From Kribbella capetownensis (GTDB lineage Bacteria > Actinomycetota > Actinomycetes > Propionibacteriales > Kribbellaceae), in the NCBI RefSeq assembly GCF_004331485.1, contig NZ_SJKD01000002.1:620001-684000 (forward strand): 64,000 nucleotides of DNA, written 5' to 3'. This document shows positions 7,521-16,329 of the stretch, piece after piece (the first letter of the stretch is position 1; each line of letters opens with the position of its first letter). The translations under genes were made by a program, and so were the position numbers. The notes beneath the pieces were generated by a model. It worked only from the letters and a program-made list of their open reading frames with translations, was not told the origin of the DNA and searched no databases.

Positions 7521-7647
7521 GTGCGTGGCAGATGGTATCTGGTGGGTGTGGGGGAGTGGGGAAACCAGGGGTGTGTCAGGGGTTTGACTGAGGGGTGGGT
7601 GGGACGGACCAGGCATGATGGAGGCAGGTCCGACGAAGGGAACACCG

Positions 7648-7785
7648 ATGGGCTGGTTCATTTTCCTCGTGCTCGTAGTGGGCGCGATCGCGGCGTACAA
7701 GTATCGGGTGCCGCTGCTGGCCAAGTTGACCGGTCAGCCGCAGGACCGGATTCAGCGCGCCATCGACCGCAAGAAGGGCAAATAA
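7648..7785 (+). CDS. Small single-pass membrane protein (45 aa)
   Basis: An ATG with CGAAGGG about 7 nt upstream opens 45 codons. The first 17 residues (MGWFIFLVLVVGAIAAY) form one membrane helix. The rest is basic and would be cytosolic (KYRVPLLAKLTGQ then DRIQRAIDRKKGK). Codon use is GC-rich at third positions, supporting a real gene despite the size. Function is unknown. It sits between two tRNA genes transcribed the other way and is followed by a hairpin (7817-7842). Confidence 0.65.
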   Translation: MGWFIFLVLVVGAIAAYKYRVPLLAKLTGQPQDRIQRAIDRKKGK

Positions 7786-7816
7786 CACTGACTCCTGAGG
7801 TGTAGATCGCGCCGGT

Positions 7817-7842
7817 CCTGCCGCGGCTGAGGTTGCGGCAGG
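7817..7842 (+). terminator. Hairpin after the small membrane protein
   Basis: CCTGCCGC (7817-7824) pairs with GCGGCAGG (7835-7842) over a 10-nt loop, 31 nt after the stop codon. No T-run follows, as is common in actinomycetes. Confidence 0.5.
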
Positions 7843-7900
7843 AGTGGTGGCCTGCGTACGGCGTGCAGCCACGCGGCCGCCGGGGGAGCCTCAGCGGACA

Positions 7901-7932
7901 TGAAAGAAGCCGGCTCCTGGAGGAGACCGGCT
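7901..7932 (-). terminator. Terminator of the tRNA-Asn gene
   Basis: On the minus strand AGCCGG-t-CTCCT pairs with AGGAG-CCGGCT around a CC loop (11 bp, one bulge), followed by TCTTTC. It begins 10 nt after the tRNA 3' end. Confidence 0.7.
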
Positions 7933-7941
7933 GTCGTGTTG

Positions 7942-8014
7942 CTCCCGCGACTGGACTCGAACCAGTAACCTGCCGGTTAACAGCCGGCTGCTCTGCCAAT
8001 TGAGCTACGCGGGA
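7942..8014 (-). tRNA. tRNA-Asn (GTT)
   Basis: The minus strand gives a 73-nt cloverleaf: acceptor TCCCGCG/CGCGGGA with discriminator G, D-loop AATTGGCAGAGC, anticodon loop with GTT (CTGTTAA), T-arm with TTCGAGT. No encoded CCA. Confidence 0.95.
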
Positions 8015-8118
8015 TCGGGATGGAACCTGTCCCCGAAACCCCGAGGACCTGAGTAGGTTAGCAGGACGGGGCCGAACTACAAAAACGGGATTCGGCCTGC
8101 CCGGGCTTGCCTTCTGGG

Positions 8119-8658
8119 TCAGATTCCGAACTCCTCCCGGACCGACTTGAGGGCTGCTTCGGCCGCATCCATTACGCCGGGTTGGTCCGGCTCCAAACCC
8201 TTGTCCAGAACGAAGTTCCAGGCGACCGGTACGTCGGTGGTGGCCGGGTTGCGGCGGCCGATGATGCGTACGCCGCGCTTGCCGACGAGCGGGACGTGGC
8301 GCTGGATCACGATGCTCGCGTCGACCCGTTCGCGGAGCAGTTGCCCGAAGCGGCCCGGGTCCTCGACGGGGAGGTCGGTGGCGCGCAGCGGCGTACCGAA
8401 GGCGGTGGTCTCGAAGACGTGCAGGACCGAAGCGTCGGAGTCCCAGCCGGCGCGCTCGATCTTCTCCCAGCCGACACGACGGACGGACTCCGGCGAGTCG
8501 GTCGGCAGGTAGACGGCCGCGCGCGTCCCCGCAACCCACTTGCCGTTGGTCAGGCGGACGGCGGCCAGGATGTCTTCCTTGCCGCGGGCTGAGTGCCGGG
8601 ACGCGATGGTCACCGCCTCGGTCAGCTCACGGGGCCAGGAACTGCGCCTGAGTCTCAC
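8119..8658 (-). CDS. Conserved actinobacterial protein of unknown function (179 aa)
   Basis: The 179-residue soluble protein starts at GTG 8658 and has no membrane segment or known motif. It contains KEDILAAVRLTNGKWVAGTR, which reads like a beta sheet, and a central GWEKIERAGWDSDASVLHVF segment; the C-terminus has acidic helices (EAALKSVREEFGI). I recognise it only as the kind of hypothetical gene often found near the tRNA-Asn gene in this group. It follows the sigma-factor gene by 58 nt on the same strand and could be co-transcribed with it. Confidence 0.7.
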   Translation of the reverse strand: MRLRRSSWPRELTEAVTIASRHSARGKEDILAAVRLTNGKWVAGTRAAVYLPTDSPESVRRVGWEKIERAGWDSDASVLHVFETTAFGTPLRATDLPVEDPGRFGQLLRERVDASIVIQRHVPLVGKRGVRIIGRRNPATTDVPVAWNFVLDKGLEPDQPGVMDAAEAALKSVREEFGI

Positions 8659-8716
8659 CTGCTCATCATCCCAGCCGCCACCAACCGGGCCCGCACCGCC
8701 CACGTCTCCGCAGCGT

Positions 8717-9601
8717 TCAGGCGGCGTAGTCGCGGAGATGGTGGTGGGCTCGGCGGCGCAGCTGACGGAGGGCTTCTCGTTCGAGGGTGCGGATCTGGTC
8801 CGGAGGGAGGCTGAGTTGGCTGGCGGTCTCCTCGATGGTGCTCGGCGTGTGGCCTTGGAGGCCGTAGCGGTGGTGGAGGACGGCTTGGTGTAGATCGTCG
8901 AGAAACTCCAGGTGGTAGGCGATGTCCCGGCGCAGGCCGGCGTGCAGTACGACGGACTCGTCGTCGATCGCAGGCTCGGAGTCGTCGAGGTCGAGGGTCT
9001 CCGGATGGATCCGCCACGCCTGGGCGCGTTCCACCCGAGCCACCGACAGACCGGTCGCCGTGGCGAGCTCCCGAGTGGTGGGATCCCGACCGAGGGTCTG
9101 CGTGAGCTCGTGCCGGATCGATGCCAGCCGTCCGGAGTCGGTGTAGGCCTGGGCAGGCATCCGGACCAGCCGTGAGCGATCGGAGATCGCCCGGCCGATC
9201 GCCTGGCGGATCCACCAGATCGCGTACGTCGAGAACCGGTGGCCGAGGCGATGGTCAAACCGCTCGACCGCCCGCATCAACCCGATGTTGCCTTCCTGGA
9301 TCAGATCGAGCAGCGAAATGCCCTTCCCGGTGTACCGCCGGGCCAGGGACACCACCAACCGCAGGTTGCACTCGATCATCCGTCGCCACGACTGCTTGCC
9401 GAGCACGACCACCTGCTGCAGGTCGGCCGGATCGTGCCGGCCGCGGTTGCCGGCCAGCCGCTCCGCCGCGAGCAGCCCGGCCTCGATCCAGTACGAGAGC
9501 TCGTTCACCTCCTCCAGGGTCAGTAGTTCGTGGTTCCCGATGTCGCGCAGGTAGGCGACCAGTGCGGTCCGGTCAGCCGGCTCGCAGTCCAGTTCAGCCA
9601 T
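8717..9601 (-). CDS. RNA polymerase sigma-70 factor, RpoD-like group 2
   Basis: The 294-residue protein has sigma region 1.2 ([20 protein letters not shown]), region 2 ([38 protein letters not shown], with [14 protein letters not shown] of 2.4 for the -10 element), region 3 ([20 protein letters not shown]) and a region 4 HTH ([28 protein letters not shown]). It lacks the long N-terminal region 1.1, so it is an alternative rather than the housekeeping factor. The ATG at 9601 has GGAGAGAGGGG 6 nt upstream. No anti-sigma gene is next to it, so its control is unknown. Confidence 0.88.
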   Translation of the reverse strand: MAELDCEPADRTALVAYLRDIGNHELLTLEEVNELSYWIEAGLLAAERLAGNRGRHDPADLQQVVVLGKQSWRRMIECNLRLVVSLARRYTGKGISLLDLIQEGNIGLMRAVERFDHRLGHRFSTYAIWWIRQAIGRAISDRSRLVRMPAQAYTDSGRLASIRHELTQTLGRDPTTRELATATGLSVARVERAQAWRIHPETLDLDDSEPAIDDESVVLHAGLRRDIAYHLEFLDDLHQAVLHHRYGLQGHTPSTIEETASQLSLPPDQIRTLEREALRQLRRRAHHHLRDYAA

Positions 9602-9751
9602 CCGTTCCCCTCTCTCCTGCCCAAGAGAGTGCCGCGATTCGGCCGCCCGGAACGGACTGACTTTCCGTCGGTGGATAACTACCAGGCGTCACAGCCCGGC
9701 CTGTGGATGAAGACGGCCCTCAACCAAGCAGCGGCCGTATGATGCGCAGAA

Positions 9752-10258
9752 TCACGACCAAGAGGGGTACGACGACGCCACCTCGGCGTACCGGTCCGAC
9801 CAGTTGGGCAACTCGGCCCCGGCCAGATGCGCGTCGAGCCGATCGAAGAAGGCGTGCGTACCAGGCAGGAAGCCGCGCGCGTTGGTGACCGACAGCCCCG
9901 TGTGGGTGAACGTCAGCAGGGTCCCGTCGCCGTCCACGGACAGTTCGTACCGCACGACGCTGTCCTCGACGATGCGCTGGTGCCACTCGTGTTCGAACAC
10001 ATGCGGCGGGTCCCAGACGAGGATGCGCCCGGTGAGGCGCTTGGCGTCGGGTGCGGCCGGTGGTTCGTCCGGCAACATCTCGATCGTGCCGCCGGTGCGT
10101 CCGTCGATCACGGTCTCGCCGAACCAGGCCTTGCGTTCGATCGGATCGGTAAGCGCGGCCCACACGGCGTCGATCGGATGCGGCAGGTGGCGCCGGAACG
10201 TCATCGTGGCGCGGTCGCCGTCGATGATGAGGTCGCCATAGCGATCTTGCGTGGTCAT
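9752..10258 (-). CDS. SRPBCC (AHSA1-type) domain protein
   Basis: The 168-residue protein is a START/Bet-v1-like fold of the activator-of-Hsp90-homology type: ATMTFRRHLPHPIDAVWAAL opens the first strand and helix, AWFGETVIDGRTGG and VFEHEWH are typical following segments, and FFDRLDAHLAG is part of the long C-terminal helix that closes the pocket. It would bind a small hydrophobic ligand in the cytosol. The gene overlaps the ArsR regulator by 4 nt (ATGA), so the two are translationally coupled, a very common ArsR-SRPBCC pairing. Confidence 0.85.
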   Translation of the reverse strand: MTTQDRYGDLIIDGDRATMTFRRHLPHPIDAVWAALTDPIERKAWFGETVIDGRTGGTIEMLPDEPPAAPDAKRLTGRILVWDPPHVFEHEWHQRIVEDSVVRYELSVDGDGTLLTFTHTGLSVTNARGFLPGTHAFFDRLDAHLAGAELPNWSDRYAEVASSYPSWS

Positions 10259-10575
10259 TCGGTGGGCTCCTTCTGATTGTGGGCCAAGTGGCTCTCGAGG
10301 GCGTCGAGGTGCCGCGGCCAGTACCTGCGGTACCGACTGATCCAGTTCTCGATCTCGATCAAGCGGTCGGCGCGCAGCGCATAGATCCGGCGCTGACCGT
10401 CCGGCCGGACCTCGACCAGACCGACCTCGCGGAGGATCCGCAGGTGCCGGGAGACGGCAGGCTGGGTGAGCTTGTGCAGGTGCGCGACCAGCTCACCGGC
10501 CGGCCGCTCGCGTTCGGACAACAGGTCCAGCAGTTCCCGCCGGCTCGGCTCGGCGATCGCCTCGAAGACGTCCAT
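10255..10575 (-). CDS. ArsR-family transcriptional regulator
   Basis: The 106-residue winged-helix protein begins MDVFEAIAEPSRRELLDLL and has the ArsR HTH ELVAHLHKLTQPAVSRHLRIL with wing GLVEVRPDGQRRIYAL. It lacks the ELCVCDL metal-binding cysteines, so it belongs to the non-metal SRPBCC-linked type. The ATG at 10575 fits the family start; a GTG 15 nt upstream would give a nearly leaderless reading. It is first in a two-gene operon with the SRPBCC gene. A palindrome at 10594-10609 just upstream is the likely operator for autorepression. Confidence 0.87.
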   Translation of the reverse strand: MDVFEAIAEPSRRELLDLLSERERPAGELVAHLHKLTQPAVSRHLRILREVGLVEVRPDGQRRIYALRADRLIEIENWISRYRRYWPRHLDALESHLAHNQKEPTE

Positions 10576-10593
10576 GCCGAGAAGTATCACAGA

Positions 10594-10609
10594 AAGCGTA
10601 TATACACTT
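10594..10609. promoter_or_regulatory. Probable ArsR operator
   Basis: AAGCGTATATACACTT is a near-perfect 16-bp palindrome (7 of 8 pairs) centred on GTATATAC, 18 nt upstream of the arsR-type start and in the gap shared with the divergent exonuclease III gene. Confidence 0.55.
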
Positions 10610-10679
10610 CAAGTAATATGTTTCCGACTGCGCAACTAACGGGCTGAAATGGTCCGTCCCGAGGTCTACCGTTGGCCGG

Positions 10680-11549
10680 GTGCGAGTGGCTACCTGGAAC
10701 GTGAACTCGGTCAAACAGCGGTTGCCCCGGTTGCTGGGGTGGCTGGACGAACGGCAACCGGATGTGGTGTGCCTGCAGGAGACGAAGCTGGCGAACGACG
10801 CCTTCACCGCGCTGCTCGGTGACGAGCTGGCCGGCCGCGGCTACGACACGGCCCTGTACGGCGAGGTGCAGTGGAACGGCGTAGCCCTGCTCTCCAAGGT
10901 CGGCCTGGAGGATGTGGTGACCGGCGTCGCCGGTGCGCCCGGCTTCCCCAATCCCGAGGCGCGTGCGGTCGCGGCAACGTGCGGTGGCATCCGGATCCAC
11001 TCGCTCTACGTGCCGAACGGGCGCACGCCGGACTCCGATCACTACCACTACAAGCTCGCCTGGCTCGCCGCTCTACGCGACGTGATCGCCTCCGGTCCAT
11101 CCGACCAGATCGTCTGTGGTGACATGAACATCGCCCCGACAGACGCCGACGTGTTCGACCCAGCGGCGTACGTCGGTCAGACGCACGTGACCGCGCCGGA
11201 GCGACAGGCGCTGGCCGACCTGATGAGCGCCAAGGACCTGCACGATGTCGTCCGCGATCGCTGGCCGGACAACCGTGTCTTCAGCTATTGGGACTACCGC
11301 GCCGGCATGTTCCACCAGGACCTCGGCATGCGGATCGACCTGATGCTCGCGACCGATCCGGTGGCCGAGCGGGTGAAGGCGGCGTGGATCGATCGCAAGG
11401 CCCGCAAGGGCACCGGTCCGAGCGACCATGCGCCGGTGATCATCGACCTCGATGTCGCGCCCGACGGCGATATCGGCCCGGTCGTGCCACCGCCGTCCGC
11501 GCCGCGGACCGGCCGCAAGTCCACCACCAAGCTTCCGCAGAATCGCTGA
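10680..11549 (+). CDS. xth: Exodeoxyribonuclease III
   Basis: The 289-residue protein is an EEP-superfamily AP endonuclease/3'-5' exonuclease. The conserved sites are present in order: ATWNVNS (first metal-site Asn), CLQETKL (catalytic Glu), SLYVPNGR (Tyr), VCGDMNIAPTD (Asp and Asn), YWDYRAG, MRIDLML and the final GPSDHAPV with the catalytic Asp-His. It acts in base-excision repair on AP sites. A basic Pro-rich tail of about 30 residues follows the domain. The GTG at 10680 starts right at the first beta strand. The next gene starts inside its stop codon (TGATG). Confidence 0.93.
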   Translation: MRVATWNVNSVKQRLPRLLGWLDERQPDVVCLQETKLANDAFTALLGDELAGRGYDTALYGEVQWNGVALLSKVGLEDVVTGVAGAPGFPNPEARAVAATCGGIRIHSLYVPNGRTPDSDHYHYKLAWLAALRDVIASGPSDQIVCGDMNIAPTDADVFDPAAYVGQTHVTAPERQALADLMSAKDLHDVVRDRWPDNRVFSYWDYRAGMFHQDLGMRIDLMLATDPVAERVKAAWIDRKARKGTGPSDHAPVIIDLDVAPDGDIGPVVPPPSAPRTGRKSTTKLPQNR

Positions 11550-12670
11550 TGCGTCGCCTGGTCGCGGCCATCGCGATGATGGCAGTCCTCTCCGCGTGCA
11601 GCGGGGAGACGAAGCAACCACCGGCACCGCCCGCGGTGGCCTGGTCGAAGGTCGACGTCGGCGCGGAGCCCGTCGCGCTCCGGGCGTACGGCGATCAACT
11701 GCTGGTCGGCCTGCGGAATCGCGGCGCCAAGGTCGTCCCGGGTCTCGTCCTGCTCGAGCAGGGGAAACAGACCCCGATCGCGATCAAGCCGAACCCGGCG
11801 AGCCCGTACGCCTACGAGGCGGTCTGGTACTCGATCGCGTACGACGGCAAGCAGCTGCTCGCGCTCGGCGGCGCATCGGGTGGTGCGCACTCGAACACCC
11901 GCTGGACCGTGTGGACCGGCTCGGTCACCGGTGGCCTCATCGAGCGCCCGCAGGTGTTCTGGACCTTCGGTGGGCAGGACGCGGGCGATCTGTTCTCGGC
12001 CGTCATCACGTCCTCCGGCGGCCGCGCCCTGCTCGGCTCCTGGGGCGGGGTCGAGACCGGCAACGACGCGACCGTGTGGCTGCCGCAGGGCGACGCCAAG
12101 TGGAACCGGCTGAGCTCGGCGAAGACCGCCCTGCAGAGTACGCCGTCCCTCCTCGTCGGGTCGGGCTTCGGGACGACGCTCGGCAAGAGCGTCATGTTCG
12201 TCGGTTCCCAGGTGCGGCTCGCGCCGAACGTCGTCGCGCAGGAGGCCGCGGTTTGGCGATCTGCCGACCTCAACCAGGGCTGGACCCGGATCGTCCTCCC
12301 GGATCCCGGCAACCGCAGCCAGGCCAACACCGCGACCTGCAACAAGGACTGCGTGATCTCCGGCTACGTCGACGGGAAGCTGGCGATCTGGCGGCTCGGC
12401 GCCAACGGCACGGCGCAACGGCTCCAGGGCGTGCCGTCGATCCCGGTCGGCGACAAGGACAAGCTGCCGCCGCCGATCGTCGACGGTGACAAGATCGTCC
12501 AGATCGTTGCTCAGGACAACAAGGTGAAGGTTGTCACCGGGAGCGGCGGCAGCTGGACGGTCCAGGAGTCCAGCGGTCCACAGGGCCTGGTGACCGACGC
12601 TGCAGTCACCAAGGACCGCAAGGTCTATCTCATCGCCGGTACGACGTTGTGGGAGACCACCCTCAGCTGA
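11549..12670 (+). CDS. Lipoprotein of unknown function
   Basis: The 373-residue protein begins with a lipoprotein signal (MRRLVAAIAMMAVLSACSG): a hydrophobic stretch and lipobox LSAC, so Cys17 would be lipidated and the rest face outside. The mature part is rich in beta strands with repeated W-x-G and aromatic positions (TVWTGSV, AVWRSADLNQGWTRI, WRLGANGTAQRL), suggesting a beta-propeller-like fold, plus two nearby Cys in TATCNKDCVIS. No enzyme motif is visible. The start codon overlaps the xth stop, so it is co-translated with xth although no shared function is evident. Its 3' end overlaps the convergent DinB gene by 8 nt. Confidence 0.75.
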   Translation: MRRLVAAIAMMAVLSACSGETKQPPAPPAVAWSKVDVGAEPVALRAYGDQLLVGLRNRGAKVVPGLVLLEQGKQTPIAIKPNPASPYAYEAVWYSIAYDGKQLLALGGASGGAHSNTRWTVWTGSVTGGLIERPQVFWTFGGQDAGDLFSAVITSSGGRALLGSWGGVETGNDATVWLPQGDAKWNRLSSAKTALQSTPSLLVGSGFGTTLGKSVMFVGSQVRLAPNVVAQEAAVWRSADLNQGWTRIVLPDPGNRSQANTATCNKDCVISGYVDGKLAIWRLGANGTAQRLQGVPSIPVGDKDKLPPPIVDGDKIVQIVAQDNKVKVVTGSGGSWTVQESSGPQGLVTDAAVTKDRKVYLIAGTTLWETTLS

Positions 12671-13163
12671 GCAGTCCCCGGACGTACGCCGCCTGGCCGA
12701 TGTGCTCGAGGTCGTCGCCGATCACGCTGACCAGCCGCACGCCCATCGTCACCGGCGGCGTCCAGTTCCGGTCGACGATCTTGTCGAGATCGTCGTCGGT
12801 GACGAGCCGCAGGAACTCCAGCGTCCGCGCGTGCACGGCGTCGTAGTACCCGGTCAGCAGCTCGGCCGACAGTTGCACCTGGCCGACCTGCTCGGAGGTG
12901 TGGCCGTAGCCGGTGTCGGCCGGGTCGAACGGCAGTCCTAGGCGCTCGTGCCACCCATCGGCGGTCAGGACCTGCTCGTATCCACCCACGCCGGCGACGT
13001 GGTCGTCCTGGATCCGGGTCAGGTGCCAGACCAGCCAGGCGATCGAGTTCGCCGTGTCGCCCGGCCGGGTCGCGAGAGTCTTCTCGTCCAGCCCGTCGAC
13101 CACCCCGTGTACTTCTTCCTGGATCCGGCTGTATGCGTCGATCAGCAGTTCACTTGTGTTCAT
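12663..13163 (-). CDS. DinB/DUF664 family protein (mycothiol-transferase-like)
   Basis: The 166-residue protein has the four-helix DinB fold. His ligands of the metal site are visible as LVWHLTRIQDDH near residue 46 and DDLEHIGQAAYVRG near residue 151. This DUF664 version with NSIAWLVWHL and GHTSEQVGQV segments is found in actinomycetes and related to mycothiol-dependent S-transferases, which detoxify electrophiles; the actual substrate is unknown. ATG at 13163. The gene converges on the lipoprotein gene with an 8-nt overlap. Confidence 0.8.
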   Translation of the reverse strand: MNTSELLIDAYSRIQEEVHGVVDGLDEKTLATRPGDTANSIAWLVWHLTRIQDDHVAGVGGYEQVLTADGWHERLGLPFDPADTGYGHTSEQVGQVQLSAELLTGYYDAVHARTLEFLRLVTDDDLDKIVDRNWTPPVTMGVRLVSVIGDDLEHIGQAAYVRGLLS

Positions 13164-13237
13164 GGACAGCCACCGTAGTCCCCACTCCCGACAGTTCTAA
13201 GGTGGTCGGAGCAAGTCCGGACAAATGAGGAGCAACT

Positions 13238-14269
13238 GTGGAATACCGCACTCTGGGCGCCAGCGGAGCGATCGTCTCGACCTACGCGCTCGGCACCATG
13301 ACGTTCGGCAACGAGACCGACGAGGCCGGCGCGCACGCGCAGCTGGACCGGTACGTCGCCGCCGGCGGCAACTTCATCGACACCGCGGACGTCTACACCG
13401 GCGGTGTCTCGGAGGAGATCGTCGGTAGCTGGCTGGCGAAGAGCAGCGCCCGCGACGACGTCGTCGTCGCCACCAAGGGCCGGTTCCCGACCGGCGACAC
13501 CCCGAACGACGTCGGCACCTCCCGCCGCCACCTGCGCCGCGCCCTCGACGCGTCCCTGAGCCGGCTCGGCGTCGACCACATCGACCTCTACCAGTTGCAC
13601 GCGTGGGACCCGGTCACCCCGCTCGACGAGACCCTCGGCTTCCTCGAGGACGCCGTACGCGCGGGCAAGATCGGGTACGGCGGCCTGTCCAACTTCACCG
13701 GGTGGCAGTTGCAGAAGGCCTGCGACCTGATCGACCGCCGCGGCTGGTCGCGGCTCGTCACGCTGCAGCCGCAGTACAACCTGCTGGTGCGGGAGATCGA
13801 GTGGGAGATCGTTCCGGCCGCGCAGGAGAACGGGCTCGGCCTGTTGCCGTGGTCGCCGCTCGGTGGTGGCTGGCTGACCGGGAAGTACTCCTTCGACGAG
13901 GAGCCGACCGGCGCGACCCGCCTGGGCGAGAACCCGGACCGCGGTGTCGAGTCGTGGCGCCGGCGCAGCACCAACCAGCGTGTCCGCGATGTGGTCGACG
14001 CGGTCCGGGAGATCGCGACCGCGCGGGGCAACTCGATGGCGCAGGTCGCCCTGGCCTGGCTGGTCGACCGCCCGGCGGTCACCTCGGTGATCCTCGGTGC
14101 CCGGACGATCGAGCAGCTCGACGACAACCTGGCGGCGGCCGACCTGCACCTGACCGCGGAGGAGACCGAGAAGCTCAACCAGGCCAGCGATCCGGGCGCG
14201 GCGGACTACCCGTACGGCGGCCCGGGCGTCGCGCAGCGGGGTCGTCCGATCACGGGTGGGCGCGCCTGA
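13238..14269 (+). CDS. Aldo/keto reductase
   Basis: The 343-residue TIM-barrel oxidoreductase has the catalytic tetrad: Asp and Tyr in FIDTADVYTGG, Lys in VVATKGRF and His in LYQLHAWD. The NADPH-binding C-terminal part includes VTSVILGARTIEQL. It belongs to the YajO/Tas-like, oxidoreductase-type AKR group and would reduce aldehydes or ketones in the cytosol. GTG start at 13238 with AGGAGC 8 nt upstream. Its end overlaps the minus-strand gene at 14250 by 20 nt. Confidence 0.9.
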   Translation: MEYRTLGASGAIVSTYALGTMTFGNETDEAGAHAQLDRYVAAGGNFIDTADVYTGGVSEEIVGSWLAKSSARDDVVVATKGRFPTGDTPNDVGTSRRHLRRALDASLSRLGVDHIDLYQLHAWDPVTPLDETLGFLEDAVRAGKIGYGGLSNFTGWQLQKACDLIDRRGWSRLVTLQPQYNLLVREIEWEIVPAAQENGLGLLPWSPLGGGWLTGKYSFDEEPTGATRLGENPDRGVESWRRRSTNQRVRDVVDAVREIATARGNSMAQVALAWLVDRPAVTSVILGARTIEQLDDNLAAADLHLTAEETEKLNQASDPGAADYPYGGPGVAQRGRPITGGRA

Positions 14270-14858
14270 ACGGCGATCGCTCCACAGCCTTGCGGAGAGC
14301 GGTGTACGACGCGACCAGCGCGCGCCGCTCTGCCGCGAGGAGCGGGTCGTCGCGGTCGCAGCCTGCCCGGACCCATCGGTCCGACAGGCCCATCGCCTCG
14401 ACACGGTTCACAGCTGCCGGCCGGATCGCCTCCGGATCGGCGTCGTACACGTAGGAATAGAGGTCGACCAGGGCGGCCTCCAGCTGGTCGGAGGTGACCG
14501 CATCGTCGTGCTGGTGCGCGCGATGGATGCGCCACCAGTCGACCTCCAACCGGGCCGCCCGCGCCGGGTCGAGCGGCAACTCGCCGTCCTGGGCGACGAG
14601 TTCGTAGAAGCGGCGCATGTACGCGCGGGCCGCGTCCGGCTGGTTGTCGGGGTACGGTGCCCATAACTGGTTGGCGCGCAGTACGAACCACGCTCCGGCC
14701 AGGGTCCGGCGGGGTGACATACCGAATGCGGCGGCGACCATCCCGACGGAGGCGCTGAGGAAACTCCGCCATTCGTGGCGGTAGTACGCGGCCCAGGCGT
14801 CGGTCTCGCGATTGCCGACAACCACCGGGTCGAAGGACCGTGGACCTGTCGCAGGCAT
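14250..14858 (-). CDS. Unrecognised conserved protein (202 aa)
   Basis: The 202-residue protein is mainly helical with many Trp/Tyr/His positions (AWAAYYRHEWRSFLSASVG, EVDWWRIHRAHQHDD). I do not recognise the family. A middle segment, FVLRANQLWAPYPDNQPDAA, is a good search handle. The ATG at 14858 is favoured by GGAGGGGG 4-10 nt before it; a GTG 15 nt further up is possible. It is divergent from the DUF5995 gene (26 nt between starts), suggesting shared control. Confidence 0.6.
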   Translation of the reverse strand: MPATGPRSFDPVVVGNRETDAWAAYYRHEWRSFLSASVGMVAAAFGMSPRRTLAGAWFVLRANQLWAPYPDNQPDAARAYMRRFYELVAQDGELPLDPARAARLEVDWWRIHRAHQHDDAVTSDQLEAALVDLYSYVYDADPEAIRPAAVNRVEAMGLSDRWVRAGCDRDDPLLAAERRALVASYTALRKAVERSPFRRAHP

Positions 14859-14884
14859 GACCCCCTCCTCCACAGGAGACCCCG

Positions 14885-15628
14885 ATGAACGATGGTAGTC
14901 CCGTGGCCGGCGTCATCGCCCGGATGCAGCAGCGGCTGGACGAGCTGCCGGACGACCTGGCCCACCGCCGGATCTTCCTCAGCACGTACCTGCGCACCAC
15001 CCGAGCCGTTGGTGATGCCATCGATCTGGCGCGCTTCGAGGACCCGGCCTGGGTCGAGGACTGGGACGTGAAGTTCGCCGAGCTCTACCTGGTTGCGCAC
15101 GATGCCGCCCTGAAGCCGGGCGCTCGAGCGTCACGGCCGTGGCGGCTGGCCTTCGACGCGCCGGCCGATATCCCGGCGCTGCGTCACGTGCTGCTCGGCA
15201 TCAACGCGCACGTCAACTACGACCTCCCGCAGGCGCTCCTCGCGGTGATCAGCGACGCCGACTTCACCGACCCCTACCTGATGGAGCGAAGGCGCCGCGA
15301 CCATGAGCGGATCGACGGTGTGCTGGCCGAACGCGTCAGCGCGGAGGACGACGAGCTCGGTGGCGCGAGGAGTCTGCTCGATCAGGTGCTGACACCGCTC
15401 AACCGGCTGTCGTCCCGGCGCTTCCTGCGTGAGTCCCGTCAGAAGGTCTGGCACAACACCGTCGAACTGCAGCACGCACGCAAGCAAGGACCTGACGCGT
15501 ACGCGACCCGTCTGGCGGAGCTGGAGCTGCTCAGCGCCGCCAAGATCGCCGACCTGCTACGTCCCGGACAAGTCCTGCTGCGTCTGGCCGTCACAGGCTT
15601 CGGTGTGACGCTGCCACCACCGGTCTAG
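14885..15628 (+). CDS. DUF5995 family protein
   Basis: The 247-residue protein has the DUF5995 pattern: an N-terminal helix IARMQQRLDELPDDLAHRRI, FLSTYLRTTRAVGDAI, FAELYLVAHD, and the most conserved block LGINAHVNYDLPQAL with an Asn-His-Asn-Asp set that could bind metal. Function is unknown. CAGGAG lies 7 nt before the ATG. Its stop overlaps the stop of the convergent M50 peptidase gene. Confidence 0.82.
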   Translation: MNDGSPVAGVIARMQQRLDELPDDLAHRRIFLSTYLRTTRAVGDAIDLARFEDPAWVEDWDVKFAELYLVAHDAALKPGARASRPWRLAFDAPADIPALRHVLLGINAHVNYDLPQALLAVISDADFTDPYLMERRRRDHERIDGVLAERVSAEDDELGGARSLLDQVLTPLNRLSSRRFLRESRQKVWHNTVELQHARKQGPDAYATRLAELELLSAAKIADLLRPGQVLLRLAVTGFGVTLPPPV

Positions 15629-16329
15629 CCCGGCAGTACTCCGGACCACACCACTCCGAGCGCCAGACATCCCAACGTCACCAGGCCGAATACGCCGACC
15701 CACATCAGTGCCGGTACACCGGTCAACCGCCGCAGCTGATCCGCATCGGAGCTGCGGCCTTGCCCGTAGCGCCGTGAGTGCTGCAACTCGAGTACGGCGC
15801 GAGGCGCGGCCAGCAGCAGGAACCAGGTGAGCAGGTAGGCGAATGCGGACTGGACCGACGGTGAGCCCCACCAGGAGATGCCGAAAACAAGGGCGCCGAA
15901 GACAACGACCGACCAGAGGCCGTAGAGATTGCGGATCTGCAGCAGCAGGATGAGCAGCGCGACCAGCAGTCCCCAGAGCATCGCAACGGCGTACCCGCGG
16001 CTCAGCACGAACGCAGCGGCGAGGCCGAAGAGCGCAGGGCCGGGGTAGCCGGCCAGCAGTACGGCGATCATGCCCGGACCGGTCGGGTGGCCGCGTGACA
16101 CCGTGACTCCGGAGGTGTCGGAATGCAGCCGGATCCCGGACAGCTTCCGTCCGACCAGTGCGGCGATCAGTCCGTGCGCACCCTCGTGCGCGATCGTCAC
16201 GACATGGCGCGTCATCCGCCACAACGGCCGGAAGCCGATCAGCACCAGTGCGACGACACCGGTCCCGATCACCAGTCGCAGCGACGGATCCGGCTGTGCC
16301 GACGTGATGCTGTCCCAGAACTCAGTCAC
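15625..16329 (-). CDS. M50-type membrane zinc peptidase
   Basis: The 234-residue protein has about six membrane helices. The zinc motif HEGAH (HExxH) lies in VVTIAHEGAHGLIAALV near residue 48, right after the first helix, as in M50B site-2-protease-like proteins. The segment SGIRLHSDTSGVTVSRG, a soluble loop following the motif, is typical of this actinobacterial subgroup. It would cut a membrane protein within or near the bilayer; no substrate such as an anti-sigma factor is encoded next to it. Confidence 0.82.
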   Translation of the reverse strand: MTEFWDSITSAQPDPSLRLVIGTGVVALVLIGFRPLWRMTRHVVTIAHEGAHGLIAALVGRKLSGIRLHSDTSGVTVSRGHPTGPGMIAVLLAGYPGPALFGLAAAFVLSRGYAVAMLWGLLVALLILLLQIRNLYGLWSVVVFGALVFGISWWGSPSVQSAFAYLLTWFLLLAAPRAVLELQHSRRYGQGRSSDADQLRRLTGVPALMWVGVFGLVTLGCLALGVVWSGVLPG

